The notes beneath the pieces were generated by a model. That model searched no databases, was not told the DNA's origin, and was given only the letters and a program-made list of their open reading frames with translations. Positions 1 to 9,681 of a stretch of 64,000 nt of DNA are shown one piece after another. The position numbers and the translations under genes were made by a program. The stretch covers positions 3,969-67,968 of the forward strand of contig JAGIAQ010000005.1 in assembly GCA_017744795.1 (NCBI GenBank), read 5' to 3'. The DNA comes from Niabella sp. (GTDB taxonomy: Bacteria > Bacteroidota > Bacteroidia > Chitinophagales > Chitinophagaceae). Numbering within the stretch: the first letter of the stretch is position 1; each line of letters begins with the position of its first letter.

Positions 1-2
1 CT

Positions 3-941
3 GCTATGGCAGAAGCTTACTGGCTTATAGGTAAACGCATTGTAGAAGAGGAACAAAACGGAAAAGAACGGGCGGAATACGGTGAGGCCCTGCTCAAAAA
101 TCTTTCTATTGCGCTTACGGAAGAACTTGGAAAGGGATTTTCTTACGCTAACTTGCGTAATTTCAGGCAGTTCTACCTTACTTATCCTGACCCCAAGATT
201 TGCTACGCACTGCGTAGCAAATTGAGCTGGACACATCATCGCCTGATAATGCGAGTAGAAAATACTGACGCAAGGGAGTACTATTTGAAAGAAGCTATTG
301 AACAAAATTGGAGTTCACGCCAGCTTGAGCGTAACATTAATACCTTTTATTATCAACGGTTGCTTTCATCGCAAAACAGGCCGGATGCTCAGCAACAAGA
401 ATCCACATCAGAAAAAAGTACAACAAACGACTTTATCAAAGACCCATATGTATTTGAATTCCTGAATATTCCGCAGCCTGTAAATGCAGCCGAAACAGAA
501 ATTGAAACCGCTTTGATTCAAAATCTTCAGCATTTTCTGTTGGAATTGGGTAAAGGCTTTTCATTTGTTGGCAGACAGTTTCGCATTAGTACCGAAAGCA
601 CTCACTTTTATATTGACCTGGTTTTTTACAACTATATACTGAAATGCTTCGTGTTGTTCGATCTCAAAACAACCAGGCTTACACATCAGGATACCGGACA
701 AATGGATATGTACATCCGGATGTTTGATGACCTGAAAAAACAGCCTGAAGATAATCCTACTATCGGCATTATTCTTTGCGCTGAGAGAGATGAGACAGTG
801 GTAAAATATTCTATTCTTAACGAACACAAGCAACTTTTTGCTACAAAGTATATGCCTTACCTGCCAACTACAGAAGAGTTTGCCGCCGAAATAGAACGGG
901 AGAAAATAATATTGAAACAATCTTTAGCTAAAGGCGAATAA
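3..941 (+). CDS. PDDEXK nuclease domain-containing protein (DUF1016/YhcG family), 5' truncated by window edge
   Basis: Protein motifs typical of YhcG-type nucleases (AYWLIGKRIVEEEQ..., FYIDLVFYNYILKCFVLFDLK); the frame is open to base 3 upstream of the listed ATG, so the true start lies outside the window. Confidence 0.85.
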   Translation, partial: AMAEAYWLIGKRIVEEEQNGKERAEYGEALLKNLSIALTEELGKGFSYANLRNFRQFYLTYPDPKICYALRSKLSWTHHRLIMRVENTDAREYYLKEAIEQNWSSRQLERNINTFYYQRLLSSQNRPDAQQQESTSEKSTTNDFIKDPYVFEFLNIPQPVNAAETEIETALIQNLQHFLLELGKGFSFVGRQFRISTESTHFYIDLVFYNYILKCFVLFDLKTTRLTHQDTGQMDMYIRMFDDLKKQPEDNPTIGIILCAERDETVVKYSILNEHKQLFATKYMPYLPTTEEFAAEIEREKIILKQSLAKGE

Positions 942-949
942 AATAAATA

Positions 950-1429
950 ATGATGTCCGGTCTTACACACTTAAATAAAGACAATCAGCCAACAATCGTG
1001 GACATTAGCGGGAAGAAGATTTCCTACAGAAAAGCGATGGCGCAGGCAATTATTGCTTTGCCGGAGCCGGTTTTTCTGATGCTTCAAAAAGAGGATTTTA
1101 CCACCAAAAAAGGTGCTGTATTTCAAACAGCAATTATTGCCGGCATTATGGCGGCCAAGAAAACGGGGGATCTAATCCCGCTGTGCCATCCGCTGGGGCT
1201 GGATCATTGCGATGTTCATATTCAGGTGAACAACCAGCAGGAAATTGTTATTCATTGCACCGCAACCATTGAAGCAAAAACGGGGGTGGAAATGGAAGCG
1301 CTGACCGGCGCAACAGTGGCGGCGCTCACCGTTTATGATATGTGTAAAGCACTGAGTCATGATATTGTGATAAAAGAAATTAAACTGATGGAAAAAACCG
1401 GAGGGAAAAGTGATTTTAAACGAGCATAA
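950..1429 (+). CDS. moaC: cyclic pyranopterin monophosphate synthase MoaC
   Basis: Characteristic MoaC sequence (LIPLCHPLGLDHCDV, TGVEMEALTGATVAALTVYDMCKA). Confidence 0.95.
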   Translation: MMSGLTHLNKDNQPTIVDISGKKISYRKAMAQAIIALPEPVFLMLQKEDFTTKKGAVFQTAIIAGIMAAKKTGDLIPLCHPLGLDHCDVHIQVNNQQEIVIHCTATIEAKTGVEMEALTGATVAALTVYDMCKALSHDIVIKEIKLMEKTGGKSDFKRA

Positions 1430-2027
1430 TATACCGGCAATAAACGGGTTGGTCTTAGCCGGCGGAAAAAGCCGGAGAATGGGCACAGATAAGGACCTCA
1501 TAAAATGGCATAACAAAGAGCAGCGCTATTATACGGCAGATCTGCTGGGCAATTGCTGTGAAGATGTTTTTATATCCTGCCGTCAAGACCAGGAAAACGA
1601 GATCGATCCCGCGTACAAAGCGCTGCCAGATACTTTTTTAAATATGGGCCCGCTGGGCGGGATCTTATCCGCGTTTCGTTTGCACCGGGATGAAGCCTGG
1701 TTAGTGGTAGCCTGTGACCTGCCGCTGGTGAACGAAACAACGATCCGGTACCTGATGGGGAACAGGAACGCCAATAAAATAGCAACTGCATATAAAAGTC
1801 CCGTGGATGGGTTACCCGAACCGCTGATCACCATTTGGGAGCCGGCCGGTTATCCGGTATTGTTGAATTTTTTGTCGAAAGGCATTACCTGTCCAAGAAA
1901 GGTTTTAATACAGAGCAGCATTCAACTGTTGGAACCCTTGCAGCCCGAAGCACTCATGAATGTAAACACTCCTGAAGAGGCTGTTAAGGCAAAAGCACTG
2001 ATAAACAAAGGGAATAACCAGCCATGA
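1410..2027 (+). CDS. mobA: molybdenum cofactor guanylyltransferase MobA-like
   Basis: NTP-transferase motif LAGGKSRRMGTDK and VVACDLPLV; overlaps the moaC end. Confidence 0.85.
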   Translation: MILNEHNIPAINGLVLAGGKSRRMGTDKDLIKWHNKEQRYYTADLLGNCCEDVFISCRQDQENEIDPAYKALPDTFLNMGPLGGILSAFRLHRDEAWLVVACDLPLVNETTIRYLMGNRNANKIATAYKSPVDGLPEPLITIWEPAGYPVLLNFLSKGITCPRKVLIQSSIQLLEPLQPEALMNVNTPEEAVKAKALINKGNNQP

Positions 2028-3076
2028 CGGACGATAATTTTGAAAGATATCATTGCCAGATGGCGCTGCCCGGTTTCGGTAAAAGGGCACAACAGCTCCT
2101 GCAAAATGCCCGTGTATTGATTGTAGGCGCCGGTGGCCTGGGATGCCCGGCAGCACAATATCTTACTGCAGCAGGAATTGGAACAATTGGTATCGTTGAC
2201 GACGACGTAGTAACTGCAGGTAATTTGCATCGTCAGATCCTGTACACACCGGAGGACGTTGGTTTTTCTAAAGTAGCAGTCGCTTCAAAAAGGTTACAGC
2301 AACAAAACCCTTCTGTAACCATAACTCCGTATAATGTCCGGGTTACTTCACTCAATGTAATGGAGTTAATTGCCGGTTATGATCTGATCATCGAAGGCAC
2401 TGATAATTTTGAAACAAAATATTTGTTGAACGATGCCTGCGTGCTTTCAGGAAAGTCATTGGTGTACGGCGCTATTTATCAATACGAAGGGCAGGTGAGT
2501 GTTTGGAATGTGTTACAGGATGACGGAAGTCGCTCACCCAATTACCGTGATGTTTTTCCCGATGCGGAATTTGCGGAATTGCCTAATTGCGTGGAAGGCG
2601 GCGTTATACCTACCCTGGCGGGTATGGTAGGCTGTATGCAGGCTAATGAAGCCATTAAATTCTTTACAGCAAAAGAAAAACTATTAGCCGGAAAATTATG
2701 GATAATGAATGTGCAGGATGGCAGCTCTTACACGGTGACCCTCAAAAAACACACTGCTGTACAAATCACCGGACTGCCGCAAACTATAGCAACTATTGAC
2801 TTCGATAGCCTGCAAAAAATGAGCAGCTATCAATTGATAGATGTGCGCACTGAAGCAGAGCACCGCTGGTTTAACATCGGGGGAAAAAATATTCCATTGG
2901 ACGCCCTGACGAATAATCCCGATGCACTTACTTTAACAACACCTGTTGTTTTTTATTGCGCCTCCGGAAAGCGAAGCGCCGCCGCCGCAAGGCTTATTGC
3001 AAACCGGTTTCCCCAGGCAACCATATTTTCCTTAACAGGCGGTTTGCAATCTTTTAAAGATCTGTCATCCGTGTAG
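2024..3076 (+). CDS. moeB: MoeB/ThiF-type adenylyltransferase with C-terminal rhodanese domain
   Basis: GAGGLGCPAAQYLTAAGIG nucleotide-binding motif; C-terminal rhodanese-like segment (YQLIDVRTEAEH..., VVFYCASGKRSAAAA). Confidence 0.85.
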   Translation: MTDDNFERYHCQMALPGFGKRAQQLLQNARVLIVGAGGLGCPAAQYLTAAGIGTIGIVDDDVVTAGNLHRQILYTPEDVGFSKVAVASKRLQQQNPSVTITPYNVRVTSLNVMELIAGYDLIIEGTDNFETKYLLNDACVLSGKSLVYGAIYQYEGQVSVWNVLQDDGSRSPNYRDVFPDAEFAELPNCVEGGVIPTLAGMVGCMQANEAIKFFTAKEKLLAGKLWIMNVQDGSSYTVTLKKHTAVQITGLPQTIATIDFDSLQKMSSYQLIDVRTEAEHRWFNIGGKNIPLDALTNNPDALTLTTPVVFYCASGKRSAAAARLIANRFPQATIFSLTGGLQSFKDLSSV

Positions 3077-3095
3077 ATACGCTCCGTTTCCGGAA

Positions 3096-4013
3096 TTAAT
3101 CTATAAAGACATCCTGTTTTTTAGGAGTCATATCTATGTGCTTTCCAATCAACTCCAATAATGTGGTCTCTATCATTTCACACATACTGCTAAGCGCAAG
3201 GTCGTTAGTATCCGTTCCAAAAGGTTCTTCTATTTCATCGGCTATAGCCTCAAAGGCAACAAATGTATAGGCTATAAAAACCACTATAAAAGGGGTTAGC
3301 CAGCTAAGACTATCTACCAGGCCAAAAGGCAGCAAAAAACAATAAATGTAAACCGTGCGATGCAATAATACCCGGTAACTGTAAGGTATAGGCGTGGATG
3401 CAATTCTTTCACAACCGCCAATCACATCTGTTATTTTATCAATATTCTCGTCAAAGCGCGCCTGCTGAATAGCATCTATATTGCCTTCCAGCTTGGCTTT
3501 TTGTACCCATTCTCCCAAAAATTTTGTGATCACAATCGGTTTATATTGTTCCTGTTCCACTATTTTGAATTGTGATTCGCTTAGCCGTTTCCTGAGGTCG
3601 TCCTTCGGATCTGTGTCTCTTAATTGGTGTTTTAAGGCATATGTACAGGCAGTAAGCATCTGCACAAATGTTGTAACGGAAGTATCTGTAATCTTTATAT
3701 TAACCAGTGTTAATGCCTGACGAACCAATGAACGGGTTATATTTAATTGAGCGCCCCATAGCTTACGGCCTTCCCAAAAGCGTTCATAACTGGCATTATT
3801 ACGAAATCCCAGGAATAAGGCCAGCACAAATCCAAACAAAGTGAGCGGGGCGGGGTTTAGTGGTACCTTATAAGAAAGAATGTGGCCATGCAGGTATACA
3901 ATTATAATGGAAAGTAAAAACAGCGCCAGCAAGCGCGGCAATAATTTGGGAAGCACGGAGCCCTGCCACACAAAAAGCATCCGGAACCAATGTTCCTTTT
4001 TTCTAATGATCAT
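3096..4013 (-). CDS. bestrophin family membrane protein
   Basis: Bestrophin/UPF0187-like motifs (LGFRNNASYERFWEGRKLWG, EEPFGTDTNDLAL). Confidence 0.85.
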   Translation of the reverse strand: MIIRKKEHWFRMLFVWQGSVLPKLLPRLLALFLLSIIIVYLHGHILSYKVPLNPAPLTLFGFVLALFLGFRNNASYERFWEGRKLWGAQLNITRSLVRQALTLVNIKITDTSVTTFVQMLTACTYALKHQLRDTDPKDDLRKRLSESQFKIVEQEQYKPIVITKFLGEWVQKAKLEGNIDAIQQARFDENIDKITDVIGGCERIASTPIPYSYRVLLHRTVYIYCFLLPFGLVDSLSWLTPFIVVFIAYTFVAFEAIADEIEEPFGTDTNDLALSSMCEMIETTLLELIGKHIDMTPKKQDVFID

Positions 4014-4226
4014 AAAATTATTACTCTTGTTAAATTGAAATTACGATGCTGCTTAGCTGGTTGTTTATGGTGCCAGCTGTAGTACTGCTATGGGCCAGGT
4101 TGCGTCGCACTCTTCAGCTGCAGTGCGGCTATCAGCATGCCACGACAGGTTTGATCCTGTTTTTCTTGATTATCCGGGGTACAGCATACAACACAGATGA
4201 ATATAAGCGGTACCGTCATATCTTCA

Positions 4227-6656
4227 TTACCGTTGTAACTGCCCGCGATAAAGCATTTCGTCTACCTTTTCATACACTTCGGGGTTATGTTTCCTGATCT
4301 TTATTTTTACATATTTCGATGCTGGCATATTGCTTTCTTTTACTACATTGTTAACCGATACTAATACATTTGTTTCGGGAAAGTAAGTAACGGTATTTTT
4401 TTCAGGAATGGGGTAAGCAACGATAATGAATAAAGGCGCAACGCGCTCAATGCCGTCATCGTAATTAAACAGGTCTACTTTATCGCCTGTTTTAAAGCCG
4501 GCTTTATCGATGTCCTTTTGGTTCATAAATACTACGCGCCGTTCGTTATGTACTCCCCGGTAACGATCATCCAAACCATAAATGGTTGTATTAAACTGAT
4601 CATGGGTGCGGGTGGTTGCCATCATGTATTCATCAGCAGCCAGGCGATTATCGGGGAGTTCTGTAAGGGTGAACGGCGCACGATAATCGTACTGTTTTGC
4701 AAACCGTTGTTCATCACGGGCGGCATTGGGCAAATAAAATCCGCCTTTTTCCCGTATGCGCTTGTTGTAATCTTCAAAACCGGGAATGCATTGTTCAATA
4801 GCATCTCTTACAGCATCGTAACTATCATGATAGCGCTGCCAGTTCACTACCGCCCGGCTGCCTAAAGTAGCCGTTGCCATGCGGCAAACGATCTGGGTTT
4901 CGTTGATAAGATTGTTCGACACGGGATCCAGCATTCCTGTTGAATGCTGTACCACGCCCATGGAGTTTTCAGTAGAGATCATTTGCACTTCCCCGTTGAC
5001 GACGTCCTTATCGCTGCGCCCATAAGTAGGTAAAATAAGGGCTTCTTTTCCATGTATCAAATGCCCCCGGTTGAGTTTTGTAGAAACACAGGCCAGCAAA
5101 TTCAATTTTCGCAGCGCATTGGCCGTATAGGTCGTATCTGGTGTTGCAGACAAAAAATTTCCACCCATACAAAAGAGGACTTTTACCTTTTCCTCATGTA
5201 TGGCTTTAATGGCCCGAACCACATCGTACCCATGTTTACGGGGCATTTTAAAACCATAGAATTTTTCAAGACGATCCAGCTGCTCATCTGTTGGTTTCTC
5301 ATCAATCAGCATGGTTCTGTTTCCCTGCACATTACTGTGCCCCCTTACCGGGCACACCCCGCCGCCGGGGATGCCTATGCTGCCCTTTAACAACAAAATA
5401 TTCAGAATTTCCCGGATCATATCCACCCCATTGGGCTGCTGGGTAAGCCCCATGCCCCAGCAAATAATAATGCGTTTTTTAAAGGCGATCATTTGCGCCG
5501 CCTCATAGATTGCGGCAGGTGTAAGTCCGGCCTCGGCTGCAAGATCTTCCAGTTTATAGTTGGCAAACTGCTGAGCAAATGAATCGTAGTTTACCGTTTT
5601 TTCTTTTATAAAATGCTGATCCAATACTTCCCCCGGAGACGTTTTTTCAAAATCAAGTAAGAGCAGTTCAACGGCTTTTAAAAAGGCCATGTCTCCATTT
5701 ATTTTTACCGGCAGATAGAGATCGGCAAGTTTTCCTCCATGACCTAAGACGCCTGACAGTTCCTGCGGATTACGAAAGCCCATCAATCCGGCTTCAGGTA
5801 AAGGATTGACCGCTATGATTTTGGCACCGTTTTTCTTTCCTTTTTCAAGGGCGCTCATCATTCTTGGCGCATTGGTTCCGGGGTTTTGGCCTATAATTAT
5901 AATAATATCTGTATCATAAAAATCTTCCAGTTTCACCGTTCCTTTACCGATACCGATTGTGGGGCGTAATGCGGACCCGGATGTTTCATGACACATGTTC
6001 GAGCAGTCCGGCATATTGTTGGTGCCAAACTCTTTTGCAAAAAGCTGGTAAACAAAGGAAGCCTCATTGCTGGTTCTGCCGGAGGTGTAAAAAGCCGCTT
6101 CATCGGGCGTATTTAATGCATTAAGGTGTTCTGCAATTTTTTTGAACGCCTCCTCCCAGCTTATCGGTTGATAATGGGCCGCCCCCTTTGGCAGGTATAG
6201 GGGCTCTGTGAGTCGTCCCAGTTTGCCGATCCGGTAGTCATCCAGTTTTGCCAGATCAAAAACAGAATTGTTTTTAAAGAATGCTGCCGTAAGCTTTTTA
6301 GTGGTGGCTTCCTCCGCCAGGGCCTTTGCACCGTTCTCACAGTATTCGCCAACCGGGGATCGCTCATCATCCGGATCAGGCCATGCGCAACTGGGACAGT
6401 CAAAACCTTTAAACTGATTCATTTTCAGCAACGCCCTGTTTCCTCTGAAAAAGGTTTTTTCTTCTATGAGGTCTTTCATTGCTGCCATAACTGCAGGTAC
6501 ACCAGCCGCCCAAACTTTTGGCGGTGTTACCGTTAAATTTAAAAGCTGAAACGGATTTTCAGCATCCGGCTCTTTTTTTATCTCCTTTATAGTTGTTTTT
6601 CTTTCTTCTATGTCGCTATGAGGATATTCTTCCATAATCAAATTTTTTATTGACAA
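4227..6656 (-). CDS. FdhF/YdeP-family molybdopterin oxidoreductase
   Basis: Molybdopterin oxidoreductase features (FDCPSCAWPDPDD, GQNPGTNAPRM, GGGVCPVRGHSNVQGNRTM); adjacent fdhD and moa genes. Confidence 0.9.
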   Translation of the reverse strand: MSIKNLIMEEYPHSDIEERKTTIKEIKKEPDAENPFQLLNLTVTPPKVWAAGVPAVMAAMKDLIEEKTFFRGNRALLKMNQFKGFDCPSCAWPDPDDERSPVGEYCENGAKALAEEATTKKLTAAFFKNNSVFDLAKLDDYRIGKLGRLTEPLYLPKGAAHYQPISWEEAFKKIAEHLNALNTPDEAAFYTSGRTSNEASFVYQLFAKEFGTNNMPDCSNMCHETSGSALRPTIGIGKGTVKLEDFYDTDIIIIIGQNPGTNAPRMMSALEKGKKNGAKIIAVNPLPEAGLMGFRNPQELSGVLGHGGKLADLYLPVKINGDMAFLKAVELLLLDFEKTSPGEVLDQHFIKEKTVNYDSFAQQFANYKLEDLAAEAGLTPAAIYEAAQMIAFKKRIIICWGMGLTQQPNGVDMIREILNILLLKGSIGIPGGGVCPVRGHSNVQGNRTMLIDEKPTDEQLDRLEKFYGFKMPRKHGYDVVRAIKAIHEEKVKVLFCMGGNFLSATPDTTYTANALRKLNLLACVSTKLNRGHLIHGKEALILPTYGRSDKDVVNGEVQMISTENSMGVVQHSTGMLDPVSNNLINETQIVCRMATATLGSRAVVNWQRYHDSYDAVRDAIEQCIPGFEDYNKRIREKGGFYLPNAARDEQRFAKQYDYRAPFTLTELPDNRLAADEYMMATTRTHDQFNTTIYGLDDRYRGVHNERRVVFMNQKDIDKAGFKTGDKVDLFNYDDGIERVAPLFIIVAYPIPEKNTVTYFPETNVLVSVNNVVKESNMPASKYVKIKIRKHNPEVYEKVDEMLYRGQLQR

Positions 6657-7000
6657 TTTAAAGATGGATTGGGGTAGTTGTCACTTTGATCTTCTGTTGT
6701 GTTATCGATGCAAACAAAATCCTTTTCTACCAGCAGGTCTACGACTCCTGCCCGTCCTTCAAAACCTATTTTTTCTGTATTCACCAATTCTTCAATCATT
6801 GGTTTAGGTAATTTCAGTACAATCTGATTTTCAACAAGCGCAGCCGACATCTCATTATCATCGGTGCTTTCTATCGTATAAATAAACAGGCCGTTTGTAA
6901 ACTGTGTAAAGCTTTTCACAAAACCATGCTGTCCCAGATCAGCAACCTCTGATTTGGTAAGCCGGAACCTTACGGAATTATCTTTAATTCTGATCTTCAT
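6647..7000 (-). CDS. small conserved protein (DUF7009-like) between fdhF-like and fdhD genes
   Basis: Intact 117 aa ORF overlapping both neighbours in a compact operon. Confidence 0.7.
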   Translation of the reverse strand: MKIRIKDNSVRFRLTKSEVADLGQHGFVKSFTQFTNGLFIYTIESTDDNEMSAALVENQIVLKLPKPMIEELVNTEKIGFEGRAGVVDLLVEKDFVCIDNTTEDQSDNYPNPSLNCQ

Positions 7001-7850
7001 TTAAATTAGGTATTTGTATAAAACGACTTTGATGATAAATATTGAACCGGTCTTTTTTCAGGAACCCCAAAAGTGTAATGTCTGATTCCCGGGCCAGTGT
7101 TACGGCCAAAGTTGAAGGCGCTCCAATGGCCGCCACAACTGCGATGCCAGCCATTACTGCTTTTTGGATCAGTTCAAAACTTGCCCTGCCGCTTAAAAGC
7201 AAAATATAATTTTTCAAAGGAAGGTTGCCATTCGCAAACGCATGGCCTACCAATTTGTCCAGGGCATTGTGACGCCCTACATCTTCTCTTAAAAATAACA
7301 GTTCGCCCTTGACAGAAAAAAGCCCTGAGGCGTGAATGCCTCCCGTAGCTGAAAATTCATCCTGCGTTACCCTTAGTTTTTCGGGCAACGAATAGAAAAT
7401 TTCAGGAGCAATGGTCAACCGATCCTGATCCAATTTTCCAAAAGGGCTAATCGTCCTGATCGACTCAATGGAGGTTTTGCCACAAACACCGCAACTGGAA
7501 GTGGTGTAAAAATTACGGTCTGATCGCAATAACTGTGGTGCAACTTCTTCTTTCAATTCAACTAATACTACATTTTCACCCAGGTAACAAACATTGTCAA
7601 CCTGTTCAAATGATGTAATAATACCCTCCGTAAAAAGGAAGCCGAGGGCAAGGTCGAAATCTTTTCCAGGCGTTCGCATCGTTACAGAAATGGTAGATTG
7701 TTCTTTTTTTTTCTGAATGCTGTAACTGATTTTTATCTCAAGGGGTTCCTCAACAGACAGCGTATCGGTATAAGAACGAACGAAGCTCCCGCTCACTTTT
7801 TTGACGGGCATTTTTTCAACAGAAGCCAGCTCTACCCCGTTCATTTCCAT
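6984..7850 (-). CDS. fdhD: formate dehydrogenase accessory sulfurtransferase FdhD
   Basis: SSCGVCGKTSIESI, LREDVGRHNALDKLVG, LSGRASFELIQKA motifs. Confidence 0.95.
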   Translation of the reverse strand: MEMNGVELASVEKMPVKKVSGSFVRSYTDTLSVEEPLEIKISYSIQKKKEQSTISVTMRTPGKDFDLALGFLFTEGIITSFEQVDNVCYLGENVVLVELKEEVAPQLLRSDRNFYTTSSCGVCGKTSIESIRTISPFGKLDQDRLTIAPEIFYSLPEKLRVTQDEFSATGGIHASGLFSVKGELLFLREDVGRHNALDKLVGHAFANGNLPLKNYILLLSGRASFELIQKAVMAGIAVVAAIGAPSTLAVTLARESDITLLGFLKKDRFNIYHQSRFIQIPNLNEDQN

Positions 7851-7903
7851 ACTTACATTTTTTAGGTTGAATCAACTACCATAAAATTAAAAAAAATATC
7901 AAT

Positions 7904-8320
7904 TCACGCATGCGCAGCAACCCACTCTTCCCCATCTTCGAAAACCTCTTTTTTCCATATCGGCACCGTTTGTTTTAATGTGTCAATAACATAGCGGCAG
8001 GCATCAAATGCCGCTTCCCTGTGTGGTGCATTTATTGCAATAATAACGGCTATATCGCCCACCTGCAGGGTTCCCGTTCGGTGGTGGATGCATACGTTTT
8101 TTACCGCAAATAGCTGTATTGCAGTTTCTGCGATTTTCTCCATCTCTTTTATGGCCATGGGCTCATAACATTCATATTCAAGGCGTATAACAGCTTTGTC
8201 TTTTGTTTTATTTCTTACAATTCCCGTAAACGTCACTAATCCGCCGCAGGCGTTATCAGCGGTTGCATGGATGCATGCTGTAACATTTAATGTCGTATCT
8301 GAAATTTTTACTTCAATCAT
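7904..8320 (-). CDS. moaE: molybdopterin synthase catalytic subunit MoaE
   Basis: MoaE-like FTGIVRN, HRTGTLQVGDIAVIIAI, PIWKKEVFEDG. Confidence 0.92.
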   Translation of the reverse strand: MIEVKISDTTLNVTACIHATADNACGGLVTFTGIVRNKTKDKAVIRLEYECYEPMAIKEMEKIAETAIQLFAVKNVCIHHRTGTLQVGDIAVIIAINAPHREAAFDACRYVIDTLKQTVPIWKKEVFEDGEEWVAAHA

Positions 8321-8332
8321 AAACTGCTCCTT

Positions 8333-8575
8333 TTAGCCGCCGCTTACAGGAGGAATAATTGCTATTACGTCTCCCTGATTCAGCCGCTCTTTGTCGTCAG
8401 CATATTCCTCGTTTTTCGCGATCATATAGGATTGTAATTTTTTTAGTTCAGGATATTTTGATTCCAATTGCTGTTTGAAATCAGCCACCGTCATCGGATC
8501 ATCTAATTCAATGTTCAAAAAAGGAGCTTTGAAAAACTCTTTTACAATTCCAAAAGCCAGTATGCTTATTTTCAT
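8333..8575 (-). CDS. moaD: molybdopterin synthase sulfur carrier subunit MoaD
   Basis: 80 aa ubiquitin-like protein ending in AIIPPVSGG; adjacent to moaE. Confidence 0.9.
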   Translation of the reverse strand: MKISILAFGIVKEFFKAPFLNIELDDPMTVADFKQQLESKYPELKKLQSYMIAKNEEYADDKERLNQGDVIAIIPPVSGG

Positions 8576-8596
8576 TTTTAAAAGTACAAAGAATGT

Positions 8597-9418
8597 CTAT
8601 AAATGCTTTACCAATACTTCTACTCCTGCAAAAAATACTAATAGGGCCGTTAACCGTTTTACAATTAAGGGGTTGAAGGTTACCGACATTCTTGATCCTG
8701 CCTGTCCGCCGATAAAGACTGCAAGGCATAGTAAAAGAATTCTTACATAATTTATATTGTCGGGAAGGTGGGTCAGCTGACCCATAATTCCGGAAACCGA
8801 ATTTACCAGTATAAATACACTTGCAGTGGCCGCTATTTTCTTGGGAAGATCCCATTTCATTAAATTTAAAACCGGTGATAGAAAGATTCCGCCGCCTATT
8901 CCCACCAAACCAGACAGGAAGCCTATTGCTCCGCCCAATGCACTGTTTTTCAGAAAAGAATTGTTCCCGGAATGTTCAATGTCAGCAACAGAAAGGGGCG
9001 TGGTCTTTATCCAAAGCAAAAGGGCTGCAATAATCAGGCTGCAACCCAGGATAATAAAATAGATATTTTGACTGATGCGTAAAATGGCCCCGAAATAGGC
9101 CATTGGTATGCTTAACACAACCAGGGGAACAATTTTTTTCCAGTTTACCTGGTGGTTTTTCACATAAATATAAACCCCGCCGCAAACGACAATAATATTG
9201 CAAATAAGGGCAATAAGCCGCAGCTCCTTAAAAGGTAGTGCATACATTGCCAGTACCGCCAGATAGCTTGAGCCGCCGCCAAATCCTACCGATGAATAAA
9301 TAAACGCGATGAACGCGAAAAAGATCACTAACTCCCAATGGGGCATAATTGACAAAATATAAACTAAAGTAGCTATAAAAATAATACTCCCATTTAAAAT
9401 CCTCAATGATTCGTTCAC
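8597..9418 (-). CDS. sulfite exporter TauE/SafE family permease
   Basis: Multi-TM protein with GFLSGLVGIGGGIFLSPVLNL motif. Confidence 0.88.
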   Translation of the reverse strand: MNESLRILNGSIIFIATLVYILSIMPHWELVIFFAFIAFIYSSVGFGGGSSYLAVLAMYALPFKELRLIALICNIIVVCGGVYIYVKNHQVNWKKIVPLVVLSIPMAYFGAILRISQNIYFIILGCSLIIAALLLWIKTTPLSVADIEHSGNNSFLKNSALGGAIGFLSGLVGIGGGIFLSPVLNLMKWDLPKKIAATASVFILVNSVSGIMGQLTHLPDNINYVRILLLCLAVFIGGQAGSRMSVTFNPLIVKRLTALLVFFAGVEVLVKHL

Positions 9419-9681
9419 TGTTTGCTTAGATCTTTTAACCTGGATATATTAATTGTTACAGGATGCGGTCATAAAGAAGAAAATTGAATCCATCTCATTC
9501 AGTCTTCGATGGCAAAGGGGACCCTGTGGAAGCCGTTCGGTCAGGTTTGGCTACAAAGATTTATATTAACAGTCAGAAACGGGAGAAGGTACCGGCACCA
9601 ATGGTATAAAGGATGTTTCCAATACCGGTGATTTTAAGATCGGAATGCAGGGAGGAACCAGCTTTGTTTCAATAGTAATAA

